A stretch of DNA of 64,000 bases from Acidovorax kalamii (lineage in GTDB: Bacteria; Pseudomonadota; Gammaproteobacteria; Burkholderiales; Burkholderiaceae_C): assembly GCF_002245625.1 (NCBI RefSeq), contig NZ_NOIG01000004.1, forward strand, positions 817,861 through 881,860, in the 5' to 3' direction. Below, one piece after another: positions 54,307-62,997 of this stretch. The notes below the pieces were generated by a model. That model had not been told where the DNA came from. It saw only the letters and a program-made list of their open reading frames with translations, and made no database searches. The position numbers were made by a program, and so were the translations under genes. Numbering within the stretch: the first letter of the stretch is position 1; every line of letters begins with the position of its first letter.

Positions 54307-55674
54307 TCAGGGAACTGCTGCCTCGGGAAGTGGCCTGGGTTCTCCCGCCTCCGACACCCGAAGGAGTTTTTTGCGGACCAGGTGAATGTGGTTGCGCAGT
54401 GCGTACAGCTCGTCGGCATAGGAGAGGGGGACGCTCACTTTTTCGGCCTGGGCTTCCAGTGCGGCCAGGGCCTTGAGCAGCTCGGCCGTGTTGGCCCTGC
54501 CGGTTTCCATGTCACTCTCGATCTCGCGCAGGCGGCCATACCAGCGGAACACGCGCGAGCGCACGCGGAATTGGTACAGCGGCGGCACGATGCGCGACAG
54601 CGGCAGCATGATCGCCAGCAGAATACCCAGCACCAGCCACATGCGCTCGATCAGGTTGGCAATCCAGAACGGCAGATAGCGCTGCAGCATGGGCACGGCC
54701 TCGTTCATGGCGCGATCGGCTTCTTTTGCAATGGGCAATTCGCTGTTGCGCGCGTTGGGGAACTCGCGTGCACGGTTGAACCAGCCGGCGCCGCCGTGCA
54801 GCTTCTGGGCATTTTGCGCAAACAGCGTGAACAAAGCCGGGTGGGTGCCCTCGCGGGCGAGCAGCGAGGTGGTGGACGCCACCAATCGCACGTCCCTCAC
54901 CGGCACATTGCTGGCCAGGTCCACCACGCCGCGCGGCAGGGTGACCGGCGTCAGGAACGGGAAGCGCCGTGCATAGGCCTCGTGCTGCGCGAAGTCCAAC
55001 AACTGGACTCCGGGGGTTTGCAGCAGCATCTGCACCATCAGGGATTCGGGGGCCGATGCGAACACCAGCGCGTCCAGCTTGCCCGCCAGGAAGTCCACGG
55101 TGGCCGGGGTTTGGTCCAGCCGCGAGAGCTTGACGGCCCCCCGCTCGACCTTGTTGGCCTCCAGCAGGCGTTCCATCAGCGTGGGTACACCGCTTCCCTG
55201 CGAACCGACATTCACGTGCAGGCCACGCAGTTGCCGCAGACCATCGAGCCGGGGCGTGTTGTACATGCGCTGTGCCGTTTCGGTGCGGTAAAACAGCCAG
55301 ACAGGCTCCACAAACAGGTTGCCCAGTGACACCAGTTCGTCGGGATCGTCGGGCAGGAGTTCGGCGGTTCCGCCTTGCACAAAGGCCACATCCGCCTTGC
55401 CTTCACGCAGCAATTGCAGGTTGTGAGATGAGCCCTCGCTGGGCAGCAGCGTCACCTCGATCCCGTCCGCTGCGAGTGCCTTCTGGTAGCGCTTGCCAAA
55501 CTCCTCGTAAGCGCTTTGCGCGGGCCCTGTGGCCAGGGTCACGGTTTTGGGTGGATTGGGGTTGAGCCACCAGTAGGCCAGCACCAGCAGCCCCACGGCC
55601 AGAAAAGCGAGCGGGCCGGCGGAAACGATCAGATCGCGCAGGGAAAGCAGGGTGTTGCGAAGGGCCTGGGACAT
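54307..55674 (-). CDS. TAXI family TRAP transporter substrate-binding protein
   Basis: 455 residues. An N-terminal anchor (about 17-37, AGPLAFLAVGLLVLAYWWL) is followed by a TAXI-type binding domain (about 43-320, with VTLATGPAQSAYEEFGKRY, ADVAFVQGGT and VNVGSQGSG). A second membrane helix lies near 340-362 (IERMWLVLGILLAIMLPLSRIV), and the cytoplasmic C-terminal tail is helical. No TRAP membrane subunit is adjacent. The membrane-anchored form with a C-terminal tail differs from freely soluble TAXI receptors and suggests a sensing or tethered role. Confidence 0.82.
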   Translation of the reverse strand: MSQALRNTLLSLRDLIVSAGPLAFLAVGLLVLAYWWLNPNPPKTVTLATGPAQSAYEEFGKRYQKALAADGIEVTLLPSEGSSHNLQLLREGKADVAFVQGGTAELLPDDPDELVSLGNLFVEPVWLFYRTETAQRMYNTPRLDGLRQLRGLHVNVGSQGSGVPTLMERLLEANKVERGAVKLSRLDQTPATVDFLAGKLDALVFASAPESLMVQMLLQTPGVQLLDFAQHEAYARRFPFLTPVTLPRGVVDLASNVPVRDVRLVASTTSLLAREGTHPALFTLFAQNAQKLHGGAGWFNRAREFPNARNSELPIAKEADRAMNEAVPMLQRYLPFWIANLIERMWLVLGILLAIMLPLSRIVPPLYQFRVRSRVFRWYGRLREIESDMETGRANTAELLKALAALEAQAEKVSVPLSYADELYALRNHIHLVRKKLLRVSEAGEPRPLPEAAVP

Positions 55675-55843
55675 GGAATAGGGATGAAGATCTCAAAGGC
55701 AGTGGGGCAGGGGCGGCGCGGCACTTGGGCCAAGGCTGCAAGGATGCCCCAGCCCCACCTGCAGAAAGTCTGTTCGGCGGCGCTGTCGATTATCCCGGGC
55801 CGTGGAGTGTGTGGCAGGCAGGAATCCTTGCCACCTCAACCCC

Positions 55844-55857
55844 TGCTGGTACCAGCA
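55844..55857. promoter_or_regulatory. 14-bp perfect palindrome upstream of the TAXI gene
   Basis: TGCTGGTACCAGCA lies in the 236-bp gap between the TAXI gene start and the end of the EF-hand gene. It could be an operator for the TAXI gene. No matching regulator is nearby. Confidence 0.3.
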
Positions 55858-55910
55858 AGGTTGTGCGGGCCACGGGGTGGCTAGACAGCCGGCCGCCCTT
55901 TGCCCACGGT

Positions 55911-56429
55911 TTACTGTGGCTGGCTCCGCCGCTGGCGCTCGTACGCAATGCACTCCTGCAGTGACAAGAGGTCGTCTTGGTTGCCGTCAGCGGCTTCGAA
56001 AAAGGCCATGCGCGCCTGCACCACCTCGGAGAAGGACAGCTTGCCATCTGCGTCCTTGTCGGCTGCGGCCAGTCGCCGCAGCGCGCCCTTGCCGATGCGG
56101 GGCACCTGGCTCAGTTGAGCCAAGTGCACATAGCCCTGTGCATCGGGCCCCAGGCTGTGCCAGCTCTGCACGATGTCCTGGTGAAACTCGTCCAGCGACA
56201 CATTTCCATCGTGGTTGAAGTCGGCCGATGAGCAAATGGCCTGGAGGCGGTCGGCGAGGGGCCTGGCGGCCTGTTTGGGGCCCGCTTTGGCGGGCCGGGC
56301 CGGTGTGGTGGGAGAGGTCACGGGGGCATCGGCTGCGTAGGCTGCGGGGGCAGCCGCCAGGAGGACCAGCGAGGCCAGAGCGCAGGTGACTGCGCAGATG
56401 CGGTGAACGGTATTTTTCATCATCATCAT
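55911..56429 (-). CDS. Secreted EF-hand calcium-binding protein
   Basis: 172 residues from ATG 56429, chosen because AAGGAG stands six bases upstream; four ATG codons follow in tandem and any could be used. The signal peptide spans to about residue 33 (ALASLVLLAAAPAAYAADA). Three EF-hand loops are clear: DFNHDGNVSLDE, DKDADGKLSFSE and DGNQDDLLSLQE, all with the canonical Asp/Asn and final Glu. It lies 10 bp downstream of the lectin-like gene and is surely cotranscribed. Role unknown; calcium binding in the periplasm or outside. Confidence 0.85.
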   Translation of the reverse strand: MMMMKNTVHRICAVTCALASLVLLAAAPAAYAADAPVTSPTTPARPAKAGPKQAARPLADRLQAICSSADFNHDGNVSLDEFHQDIVQSWHSLGPDAQGYVHLAQLSQVPRIGKGALRRLAAADKDADGKLSFSEVVQARMAFFEAADGNQDDLLSLQECIAYERQRRSQPQ

Positions 56430-56439
56430 CACGCGCTCC

Positions 56440-57237
56440 TTACCACCACCAGCGCTGGCTGGGGCTGCGGTTGCAGGGCCAGATCATGGTGTGCGCGCCC
56501 GGGCGAACCTGACCGGCCTCCACATCCAGGCATTTGCCGGTGAGCTGGCTCACGACCTGCCCGCCCCGGGTGGACCAGCTCTGGCTGCGCGAGCCCGAGC
56601 AGGACCACAGCACCACCCGTGCGCCATCGCGCGGGTCGCCCCGGTCCACGTCCACGCACAGGTCGCGCACCCGGATCTCACCGCCACGACCCACTGCGAA
56701 TCGCTGCGACGCCGTGCCGTTGCATTCGTACACCTGCAGCGTAGTGCCGGGCTGGAACTTGCCGCCGCGCACATCCAGGCAAAGGCCGCCGCCCGCACGG
56801 ATCTCGCGGCCCCAGTCGCCACCTTGGTGGGGGTAATCCGGGTACTCGGGGCGCTGGTCGTGGTCGTGCCGGTTGTGGTTGGCCAGCAGGGCAATCCCCG
56901 CGATGGCGGCGACCGCCGCCACGGCTGCTCCGGCGTTGGAGCCACCGTTGTTGCCGGGGGCGTAGCTGCGCGTGACCTTGAAGCGACCGCCGCAGCCGCC
57001 GTTGGTCCACAGCTCGCGGTTGGTCAGGTCGTAGCCCCAGGTGCGGTTGAAGCGGCAGGCGCCTTGGGTTTGTTCCACCAGGTCCACCTGGGTCACATCG
57101 TCCGCCAGGCGGTAGGAGGTGTAGCCGCCGCTGGACTGCAGATCCACCACCTGGTCCTGCGCCTGCACCGCCTGGACGCTCATGAGCAATGGCAGGCACA
57201 GCAGCCACGCTGGTTTCCGAAAGGCCGGGTCTTTCAT
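56440..57237 (-). CDS. DUF3011 plus ricin B-type lectin protein, secreted
   Basis: 265 residues from ATG 57237, preceded by GAGGAGAG. A signal peptide ends near VQAVQAQ (about 26). The N-terminal DUF3011-like region is marked by YRLADDVTQVDLVEQ and RTWGYDLTNRELW. A Gly/Ala hydrophobic stretch (AGAAVAAVAAIAGIALLA) might span or associate with the membrane. The C-terminal beta-trefoil has three QxW-type repeats (SQRFAV, SQSWST, SQRWWW) with LCLDVRGG-like lobes. It should bind carbohydrate at the cell surface. It is cotranscribed with the EF-hand gene. Confidence 0.82.
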   Translation of the reverse strand: MKDPAFRKPAWLLCLPLLMSVQAVQAQDQVVDLQSSGGYTSYRLADDVTQVDLVEQTQGACRFNRTWGYDLTNRELWTNGGCGGRFKVTRSYAPGNNGGSNAGAAVAAVAAIAGIALLANHNRHDHDQRPEYPDYPHQGGDWGREIRAGGGLCLDVRGGKFQPGTTLQVYECNGTASQRFAVGRGGEIRVRDLCVDVDRGDPRDGARVVLWSCSGSRSQSWSTRGGQVVSQLTGKCLDVEAGQVRPGAHTMIWPCNRSPSQRWWW

Positions 57238-57460
57238 GGTTTCTCTCCTCGTTGCGATAAGGGGCGGGGGCTGGCAGGGCTCGCTGCAGGGCACCACCCG
57301 CTGTCTGCATCATAGGATGGCCTGCAGCCACCGCGTTGGGTTGTTGTTCGCGCCATCGGTTGAAATCCCGTTGGCCCCACGGCGCCGGTTCGTGCATGAT
57401 GGCACCGCGCCAGGGCAGGACTGTGTCTGCCTGTGTCACCTCCAACCACTGCCGTGTCCG

Positions 57461-59029
57461 ATGAAACGCTTCTATGTCGTTGCCTCCATCCCACTGCTGC
57501 TGGCGGCGCTGATCCCCATTGCAGCATCGCTGTGGGTGGCCCATCGCCAGGCCAAGAACGACCAGATCACCTACCTGACCTCGCTGGCAGACGAGGTTCT
57601 GCGGCGCGGCGTAGCGTCGCGCCAGCAGCTGGTGGCTGCGCTCAATGACCTGGACAGGGACCCGCACGCACCCTGCAGCCAGGCCAGCCTCACGCGCATG
57701 CAGCAGCTCGTGGGCACCTCGTTTTACCTGCAAGGCATGGGTTCGGTGATGGATGGCACCCTGGTCTGCAGCACGCTCACGCAGGGCAGCGACCTGGTGC
57801 CGCTCACCGGCAACCACATGGTCACCGCCACCGGAATTTCGAGCTGGATCGGTGCCCGCCTGCCTTTTGCGCCTGATCAGCCCTTCAACATCTACGCCCG
57901 CAACGGCCACGCGGTAATCATCCACCCCGGCATCGTGATCGACATGCCGGTGCTTCACGCCGATGTCTCGCTGGGGTTGTTGATCAGCACGCCGCAGGCG
58001 CTGATACGGTCCAAGGGTCCGCTGGATGCGCAGTGGCTGGCTTTGTACACCCCCGATGCCAGCAGCCAGGTCGAAAGCGATACCCACCACATTGTCTTCC
58101 GGGCATCGAAAGACAACAACATCGCAGCCGTTGCCGCAGCCCCCAAGGCCCAGGCCTACGGCGGGCTCTGGGCTCAGGCGCTGATTCTGGCGCCGCTGGG
58201 CCTGGTGGCCAGCGCCCTGTTTGCGCTGGGCGTGGCAGTGCTCACTCGGTGGCAACTGTCGCCGCGTGTGCGGCTGCGGACAGCCCTGCGTCGGCGCGAG
58301 TTCTTCATCCTCTACCAGCCCATCGTCGATCTGCAGACCGGCCAATGGGTGGGTGCCGAGGCGCTGCTGCGCTGGCGCCGCCGCAACGGCACCCTGGTAC
58401 CACCCGACGAGTTCATTGCTGAAGCCGAGAAGGCCGGGGTCATCGCTCCCATCACACGCTACGTGATCGACGTGGTGCTCGCCGACCTGCCGGAGCTGCT
58501 CAAGGCCCGCCCGGGCTTTCATGTGAGCCTGAACCTCTCGCCCCAGGACCTGGTGGCCGACGGACCCGTGCAGTACCTGCAGCGGCGCTTCAGTGCCATG
58601 GAGTTTCCGGCAGGCGCGCTGATGCTCGAAGTCACCGAGCGGGGGCTGGTGAACATCGAGGCCGCGCGGCCCGCGCTGCAGGCGGCGCGGCAGATCGGGG
58701 CGTCGATTGCGCTGGATGACTTCGGCACGGGCTACTCCAGCCTGTCCATGCTGGAGTCCATCGACATCGACACCCTCAAGATCGACCGCATCTTCATCGC
58801 CAGCATCGGGGCGCAGGCCGCCATCAGCCCGGTCACCACCCACATCATCGAAATGGCCCACACGCTCCAACTGGCGCTGATTGCCGAGGGCGTGGAGACG
58901 CAGGACCAGGTGGACTTCCTGATTGCGCGGGGCGTGCGCCAGGCCCAGGGCTGGAAGTTCGCCCGCGCAATGCCCTTGGAGGAACTGCTGGCGGGGCTGC
59001 GCGTGGCACCGCCCTCCCAACCGCAGTAG
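57461..59029 (+). CDS. CSS-motif EAL-domain c-di-GMP phosphodiesterase
   Basis: 522 residues from ATG 57461. A first membrane helix (about 5-27) is followed by a periplasmic CSS-motif sensor domain (about 28-235) with PCSQASLTRMQQLV, and a second helix (about 240-262). A complete EAL domain follows (about 280-515), with GAEALLRW, NLSPQDL, LEVTERG, LDDFGTGYSSLSML, LKIDRIFI and IAEGVETQDQ. The catalytic residues look intact, so it should hydrolyse c-di-GMP; related CSS proteins respond to periplasmic redox through their Cys. There is no GGDEF domain. It is divergent from the lectin gene. Confidence 0.92.
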   Translation: MKRFYVVASIPLLLAALIPIAASLWVAHRQAKNDQITYLTSLADEVLRRGVASRQQLVAALNDLDRDPHAPCSQASLTRMQQLVGTSFYLQGMGSVMDGTLVCSTLTQGSDLVPLTGNHMVTATGISSWIGARLPFAPDQPFNIYARNGHAVIIHPGIVIDMPVLHADVSLGLLISTPQALIRSKGPLDAQWLALYTPDASSQVESDTHHIVFRASKDNNIAAVAAAPKAQAYGGLWAQALILAPLGLVASALFALGVAVLTRWQLSPRVRLRTALRRREFFILYQPIVDLQTGQWVGAEALLRWRRRNGTLVPPDEFIAEAEKAGVIAPITRYVIDVVLADLPELLKARPGFHVSLNLSPQDLVADGPVQYLQRRFSAMEFPAGALMLEVTERGLVNIEAARPALQAARQIGASIALDDFGTGYSSLSMLESIDIDTLKIDRIFIASIGAQAAISPVTTHIIEMAHTLQLALIAEGVETQDQVDFLIARGVRQAQGWKFARAMPLEELLAGLRVAPPSQPQ

Positions 59030-59078
59030 CGCCACCCAATCCTTTGCGAACGTGCGCCGGGTTTTCAGCAGCGCCTGC

Positions 59079-59101
59079 TCGTCTGGTCGTCTGGTCGTCT
59101 G
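59079..59101 (+). repeat. Octamer tandem repeat beside the chemoreceptor stop codon
   Basis: TCGTCTGG occurs in two full copies and one copy missing its last base, directly before the stop codon of the minus-strand chemoreceptor gene. It is too short to alter that protein but could vary in length. Confidence 0.5.
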
Positions 59102-59102
59102 C

Positions 59103-60692
59103 TCATTTGAGCAGCAGTGCCGACCCGCTGCCGTGAATCCTGAAGACCGCCACGGCCTTCACGAGGTCGTCAGCCTGCCCGCGCAGGCTCGATGCGGCTG
59201 CCGCCATTTCCTCCACCAGTGCGGCATTCTGCTGCGTCGCCTGGTCCATCAGCGTGACCGCTTCACCCACCTGCGTGACCCCCGCGCTCTGTTCAGAGCT
59301 GGCAGCGCTGATCTCGCCCATGATGTGCGTCACATTGCGGATGCTGGCCACCACCTCGGTCATGGTTTGGCCTGCCTTGTCCACCAGGGCGGTGCCATGC
59401 TCAACGCGGCCCACGCTCTCTGTAATCAGCTGCTTGATCTCCTTGGCCGCCGCTGCGCTGCGCTGGGCCAGGTTGCGCACCTCGCTGGCCACCACGGCAA
59501 AGCCCCGGCCCTGCTCGCCTGCGCGCGCGGCCTCCACGGCGGCATTGAGCGCGAGGATGTTGGTCTGGAACGCAATGCCATCGATCACGCTGATGATGTC
59601 GTTGATCTTGCGGCTGGAGTCGTTGATGTCCTTCATGGTGGCCACCACCATGGCCACCACTTCGCCCCCCTGCTGCGCGACGGTCGAGGCCGAATGCGCG
59701 AGCCGGTTGGCATTGACCGCGTTGTCCGCGTTCTGCTTCACGGTCGAGCCCAGCTGTTCCATCGACGCCGCGGTTTGCTGCAGCGCACTGGCCTGTTGCT
59801 CGGTGCGCATCGACAGGTTCTGGTTGCCCTGCGCGATCTCGGCGCTGGCACTGGAGACACTCTCCGACCCCTGGCGCACCCCTGCCACCAGGTTCGACAG
59901 GCTTTGGCGCATGGCCTCCATCGAGGCAACCACCGTGGCGATTTCGTCCTTGCCCTGCGCCACCAGCGGCGTTGCCAGATTGCCCTGCGCAAACTCCTGC
60001 GTGGCCCGACTGGCCTCGCTCAGGGGCCTGACGATGGAGCGCATGGTGGCGATGCCCAGTACGCAGGCAAACACCACCATCGCCACACTCAGCGCAATCA
60101 GTTGCAGGCGCAGCGATTCAAACTGGCGCATCGACTGCTCGCTGGCCCGTTTGCTGATGGCGTCGCTCTCGGCCAGGAATGCGCCGATGTTGCCCACCAG
60201 CTTGGTCAGCAGGGGGCGGCATTCCGCATTGATCTTCTGGATTGCCACGTCCTTCTCGCCCTGGCTGCCCAGCCGAGTGATCTCCAGCGCGATCGGCCCA
60301 TAGGCGGCTTCCGTCTCCTTGATCTGGGCCAGCAGGCTGCGCAAAGGGGCTGTTTCGGGTGGGGCGGTCTGGAGGGCTTCCTCCACGCTCTTGAGTGCCC
60401 GCCCCATGCTGTCGTGCGCCGCCCCGATGAGCCGGAGTTCGGCGGCGGCATCTTCCTTCGACCCGGCAATCATCAGGTTGCGGGCCGAGATGGCGCGTGC
60501 GTTGGCCGCATCCAGCACCTGGTTGCCCAGGCTTTTGACCACATTCAGGTGATTGACCTGGTTGTCCAGGCTCTCCTGCGTCTTCGCCTCCCCATGCAGC
60601 CCCATGGCAGCCACCAGGATCAAAGCACCGGTGATAACCACATAGCCCATGCCAAGACGCGCCTTGATGCTCAGGTTTTGCAGGACATTCAT
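59103..60692 (-). CDS. Methyl-accepting chemotaxis protein
   Basis: 529 residues from ATG 60692, with GGAGGG nine bases upstream. A first membrane helix (about 13-33) and a periplasmic four-helix-bundle sensor (35-190) are followed by a second helix (about 190-212), HAMP, then the signalling domain with the hairpin tip [20 protein letters not shown] near 390. It transmits to CheA/CheW. Ligand unknown. A second receptor of the same type follows upstream on the same strand, with 372 bp between. Confidence 0.92.
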   Translation of the reverse strand: MNVLQNLSIKARLGMGYVVITGALILVAAMGLHGEAKTQESLDNQVNHLNVVKSLGNQVLDAANARAISARNLMIAGSKEDAAAELRLIGAAHDSMGRALKSVEEALQTAPPETAPLRSLLAQIKETEAAYGPIALEITRLGSQGEKDVAIQKINAECRPLLTKLVGNIGAFLAESDAISKRASEQSMRQFESLRLQLIALSVAMVVFACVLGIATMRSIVRPLSEASRATQEFAQGNLATPLVAQGKDEIATVVASMEAMRQSLSNLVAGVRQGSESVSSASAEIAQGNQNLSMRTEQQASALQQTAASMEQLGSTVKQNADNAVNANRLAHSASTVAQQGGEVVAMVVATMKDINDSSRKINDIISVIDGIAFQTNILALNAAVEAARAGEQGRGFAVVASEVRNLAQRSAAAAKEIKQLITESVGRVEHGTALVDKAGQTMTEVVASIRNVTHIMGEISAASSEQSAGVTQVGEAVTLMDQATQQNAALVEEMAAAASSLRGQADDLVKAVAVFRIHGSGSALLLK

Positions 60693-61064
60693 GCGATAGG
60701 CCCTCCAACTGGTGGTAACGATGATGCACTTTTGTGGGCTGAAGCGCCACGTTCTCAAGCTTTTGTGAGCCAGCAGCCACATGCTCACAGGTCGCGCAGG
60801 GCGCGCAGGGCGCCACGGCGCGTTCCCGCCGGGGCTGTGGCGTGGTCATTGATGTTGAGCGCCTTTCCAGTCCAGTCAAGGTTTTTTTGACCGCGCACAA
60901 AGGATCCCGCGAGCCATGCGCTGCGCTCCTGAATGCCATTTCCATTGGGGCATCGCCGCGCCAAGCGAGTGGTGGAACTGCTGGCCGGGTCGTCGGGCTA
61001 GTCAGAAGGGACGGCCCCAATCCCCCATCCATTGACAGGATGGCTGAAGGGCATTTTTCCCGGC
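60693..61064. other. Gap between the two chemoreceptor genes
   Basis: This holds the 5' region of the first receptor. I found no convincing gene, no sigma28-like promoter and no T-rich terminator. GGCGCGCAGGGCGCGCAGG near 60795 is a short direct duplication. Confidence 0.3.
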
Positions 61065-62615
61065 TCAACCGGCCTTGAGTCTGAAGCGTGCCACGACCTC
61101 GATCAACCGCCCGGCCTGATCGCGCAGCGACTCAGACGCCGCTGCAGATTGCTCCACCAGTGCGGCATTCTGTTGGGTCATGCTGTCCAGTTGAGAGATG
61201 GCGGTGTTGACCTCGACCACGCTCTGGGTCTGGTCCTTGATGGCGCTGGCGATTTCGCCAATCAAATGGCTTACCTGCTGTACCGAGCCCACCACTTCAT
61301 CCATTGTTCGGCCAGCTTCGCCGACCAACTGCGCCCCGCCTTCCACCTGGTCAACCGAGCTTGATATCAGCTCTTTGATCTCCCGCGCTGCCTGCGCGCT
61401 GCGCTGCGCGAGCGTTCGCACCTCGGTTGCCACCACCGCAAACCCGCGCCCCTGCTCGCCGGCCCGTGCCGCTTCCACGGCTGCATTCAAGGCCAGGATG
61501 TTGGTCTGAAACGCAATGCCGTCAATCACGCCAATGATGTCTCCAATCTTGCGCGATGAGGATTGAATGCCGTCCATGGTGCTCACCACACGTGCCACCA
61601 CTTCACCGCCCCTGACAGCCACTGTCGAAGCTGCCGACGCCAACTGGTGAGCCTGCTGCGCAGACGTTGAGCTGTGGCGCACTGTTTCGGTGACTTGCTG
61701 CAGCGCTGCAGATGTCTCCTCGATGCTGGCGGCCGCCGCCTCGGTGCGTACTGACAAGTCCTGCCCGCCGTTGCTCACCTCTTCACTGGCGGTCGCGATG
61801 CTGTCGGCGCTGCGACGCACGTTTGTGACGGATTCGTTCAGGGCCTGTTGCATGCGGGCAAGGGCGCGCAGCAAGTCACCCAACTCATCGCCGCGCGACG
61901 AATGCACTTCGCCCGTCAGGTCGCCATCAGCGATGCGATCAGCCGTGCCCGCCGCAAAACTCAGAGGAATGGTGAGCGAACGTGTCAGCACCCAGCCAAT
62001 GGCGGCACCGAGGGCCAAGGCCACTGCAACCATCAGCCAGATGCCCCAGAGCACCGCGCGGTAACTCTCGGTGCCTTTTTGCTGTGCCTTTTCCACACCT
62101 TCATCGTTGCGCTGGTTGAGCTTGCCAATGGCGTCGGTGGTTGCACGAAATGCCTGCCGTGAATCACCCCGCAGGTACGCCAGGGCCTCTTCACCCTTGC
62201 CGTCCCGCACCAGGGCCAGCAGTTGGCTCTGGGTGCCTTTGTAGCGTTCGACCGCAGCTTTGAAGGTGTCAAAAAGCTTGCGCTCTGCGTCGTCGTCCAG
62301 GGTGTTCGCGTAGGCCTGCAGCAGCTTGGGTACCAGGGTCCACTGCTTGTCTATGCGCGCGCTTTCTTCTTGCAGGGCTTTGTCACCGCCACCCAGGAGC
62401 ACCTGCAGCTCGGCACGGCGCATTTGATTGAGCGCTTCGTTGAGGCCTGCCAACTGCTGGGTGCTGGGCAACCAGTTGGTGGCAAGGTCTTCCACGCTGC
62501 CTTGCACCCGATTGACGCGGTTCACGGCAAACAGCCCCATGGCCAGCACCAATGTCAGCAAAAGGCCAAAACCCAGGCCCATGCGCAAACCGACTCGCAG
62601 ATTCGACAGTCGCAT
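61065..62615 (-). CDS. Methyl-accepting chemotaxis protein
   Basis: 516 residues from ATG 62615, with GAGGAG directly upstream. Layout as in the neighbour: membrane helix (about 11-32), periplasmic helical sensor (33-185), second helix (about 190-212), HAMP and the signalling domain with [20 protein letters not shown]. The sensor regions differ strongly between the two receptors, whereas the signalling tips are nearly identical, so they probably sense different signals. Confidence 0.92.
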   Translation of the reverse strand: MRLSNLRVGLRMGLGFGLLLTLVLAMGLFAVNRVNRVQGSVEDLATNWLPSTQQLAGLNEALNQMRRAELQVLLGGGDKALQEESARIDKQWTLVPKLLQAYANTLDDDAERKLFDTFKAAVERYKGTQSQLLALVRDGKGEEALAYLRGDSRQAFRATTDAIGKLNQRNDEGVEKAQQKGTESYRAVLWGIWLMVAVALALGAAIGWVLTRSLTIPLSFAAGTADRIADGDLTGEVHSSRGDELGDLLRALARMQQALNESVTNVRRSADSIATASEEVSNGGQDLSVRTEAAAASIEETSAALQQVTETVRHSSTSAQQAHQLASAASTVAVRGGEVVARVVSTMDGIQSSSRKIGDIIGVIDGIAFQTNILALNAAVEAARAGEQGRGFAVVATEVRTLAQRSAQAAREIKELISSSVDQVEGGAQLVGEAGRTMDEVVGSVQQVSHLIGEIASAIKDQTQSVVEVNTAISQLDSMTQQNAALVEQSAAASESLRDQAGRLIEVVARFRLKAG

Positions 62616-62997
62616 GCTTTTCTCCTCAAAAAATTGGCTAGATTCAGATCGAGAACATGTTCCTAACAAGTAAGTAGCAAGTAGCGCAAGCACCGGGGGC
62701 CTCGGTGCTTACCGCGCAGGGAATGCGCGCTCGGTGCATGAAAAGGCCTGCGAGGAAAAACGGCCACAGCCGCAGCTATTGCGAGTATCGGCAGCGCCGC
62801 AGACCACCCCATGCCCCGATTGAACTCGGAACAGCGACATGCGCAAAGGTTGTTTTGCGCACAGTATCCGCCGCCCAGATGGTTTTGGATAGGTGTGGAG
62901 GCGTGGGCGCAAAGCAGAAGCCCATGGCCCCGGCTGGATCCGAGGCTGGATAGGGAGGAAGTGGCGCTCAGCGCGAAGGCGATGCCATCGTCCCGGC
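62616..62997. other. Gap upstream of the second chemoreceptor
   Basis: AAGCACCG / CGGTGCTT form a hairpin near 62690-62712 without a T run. No gene or clear promoter was identified in the rest. Confidence 0.3.
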
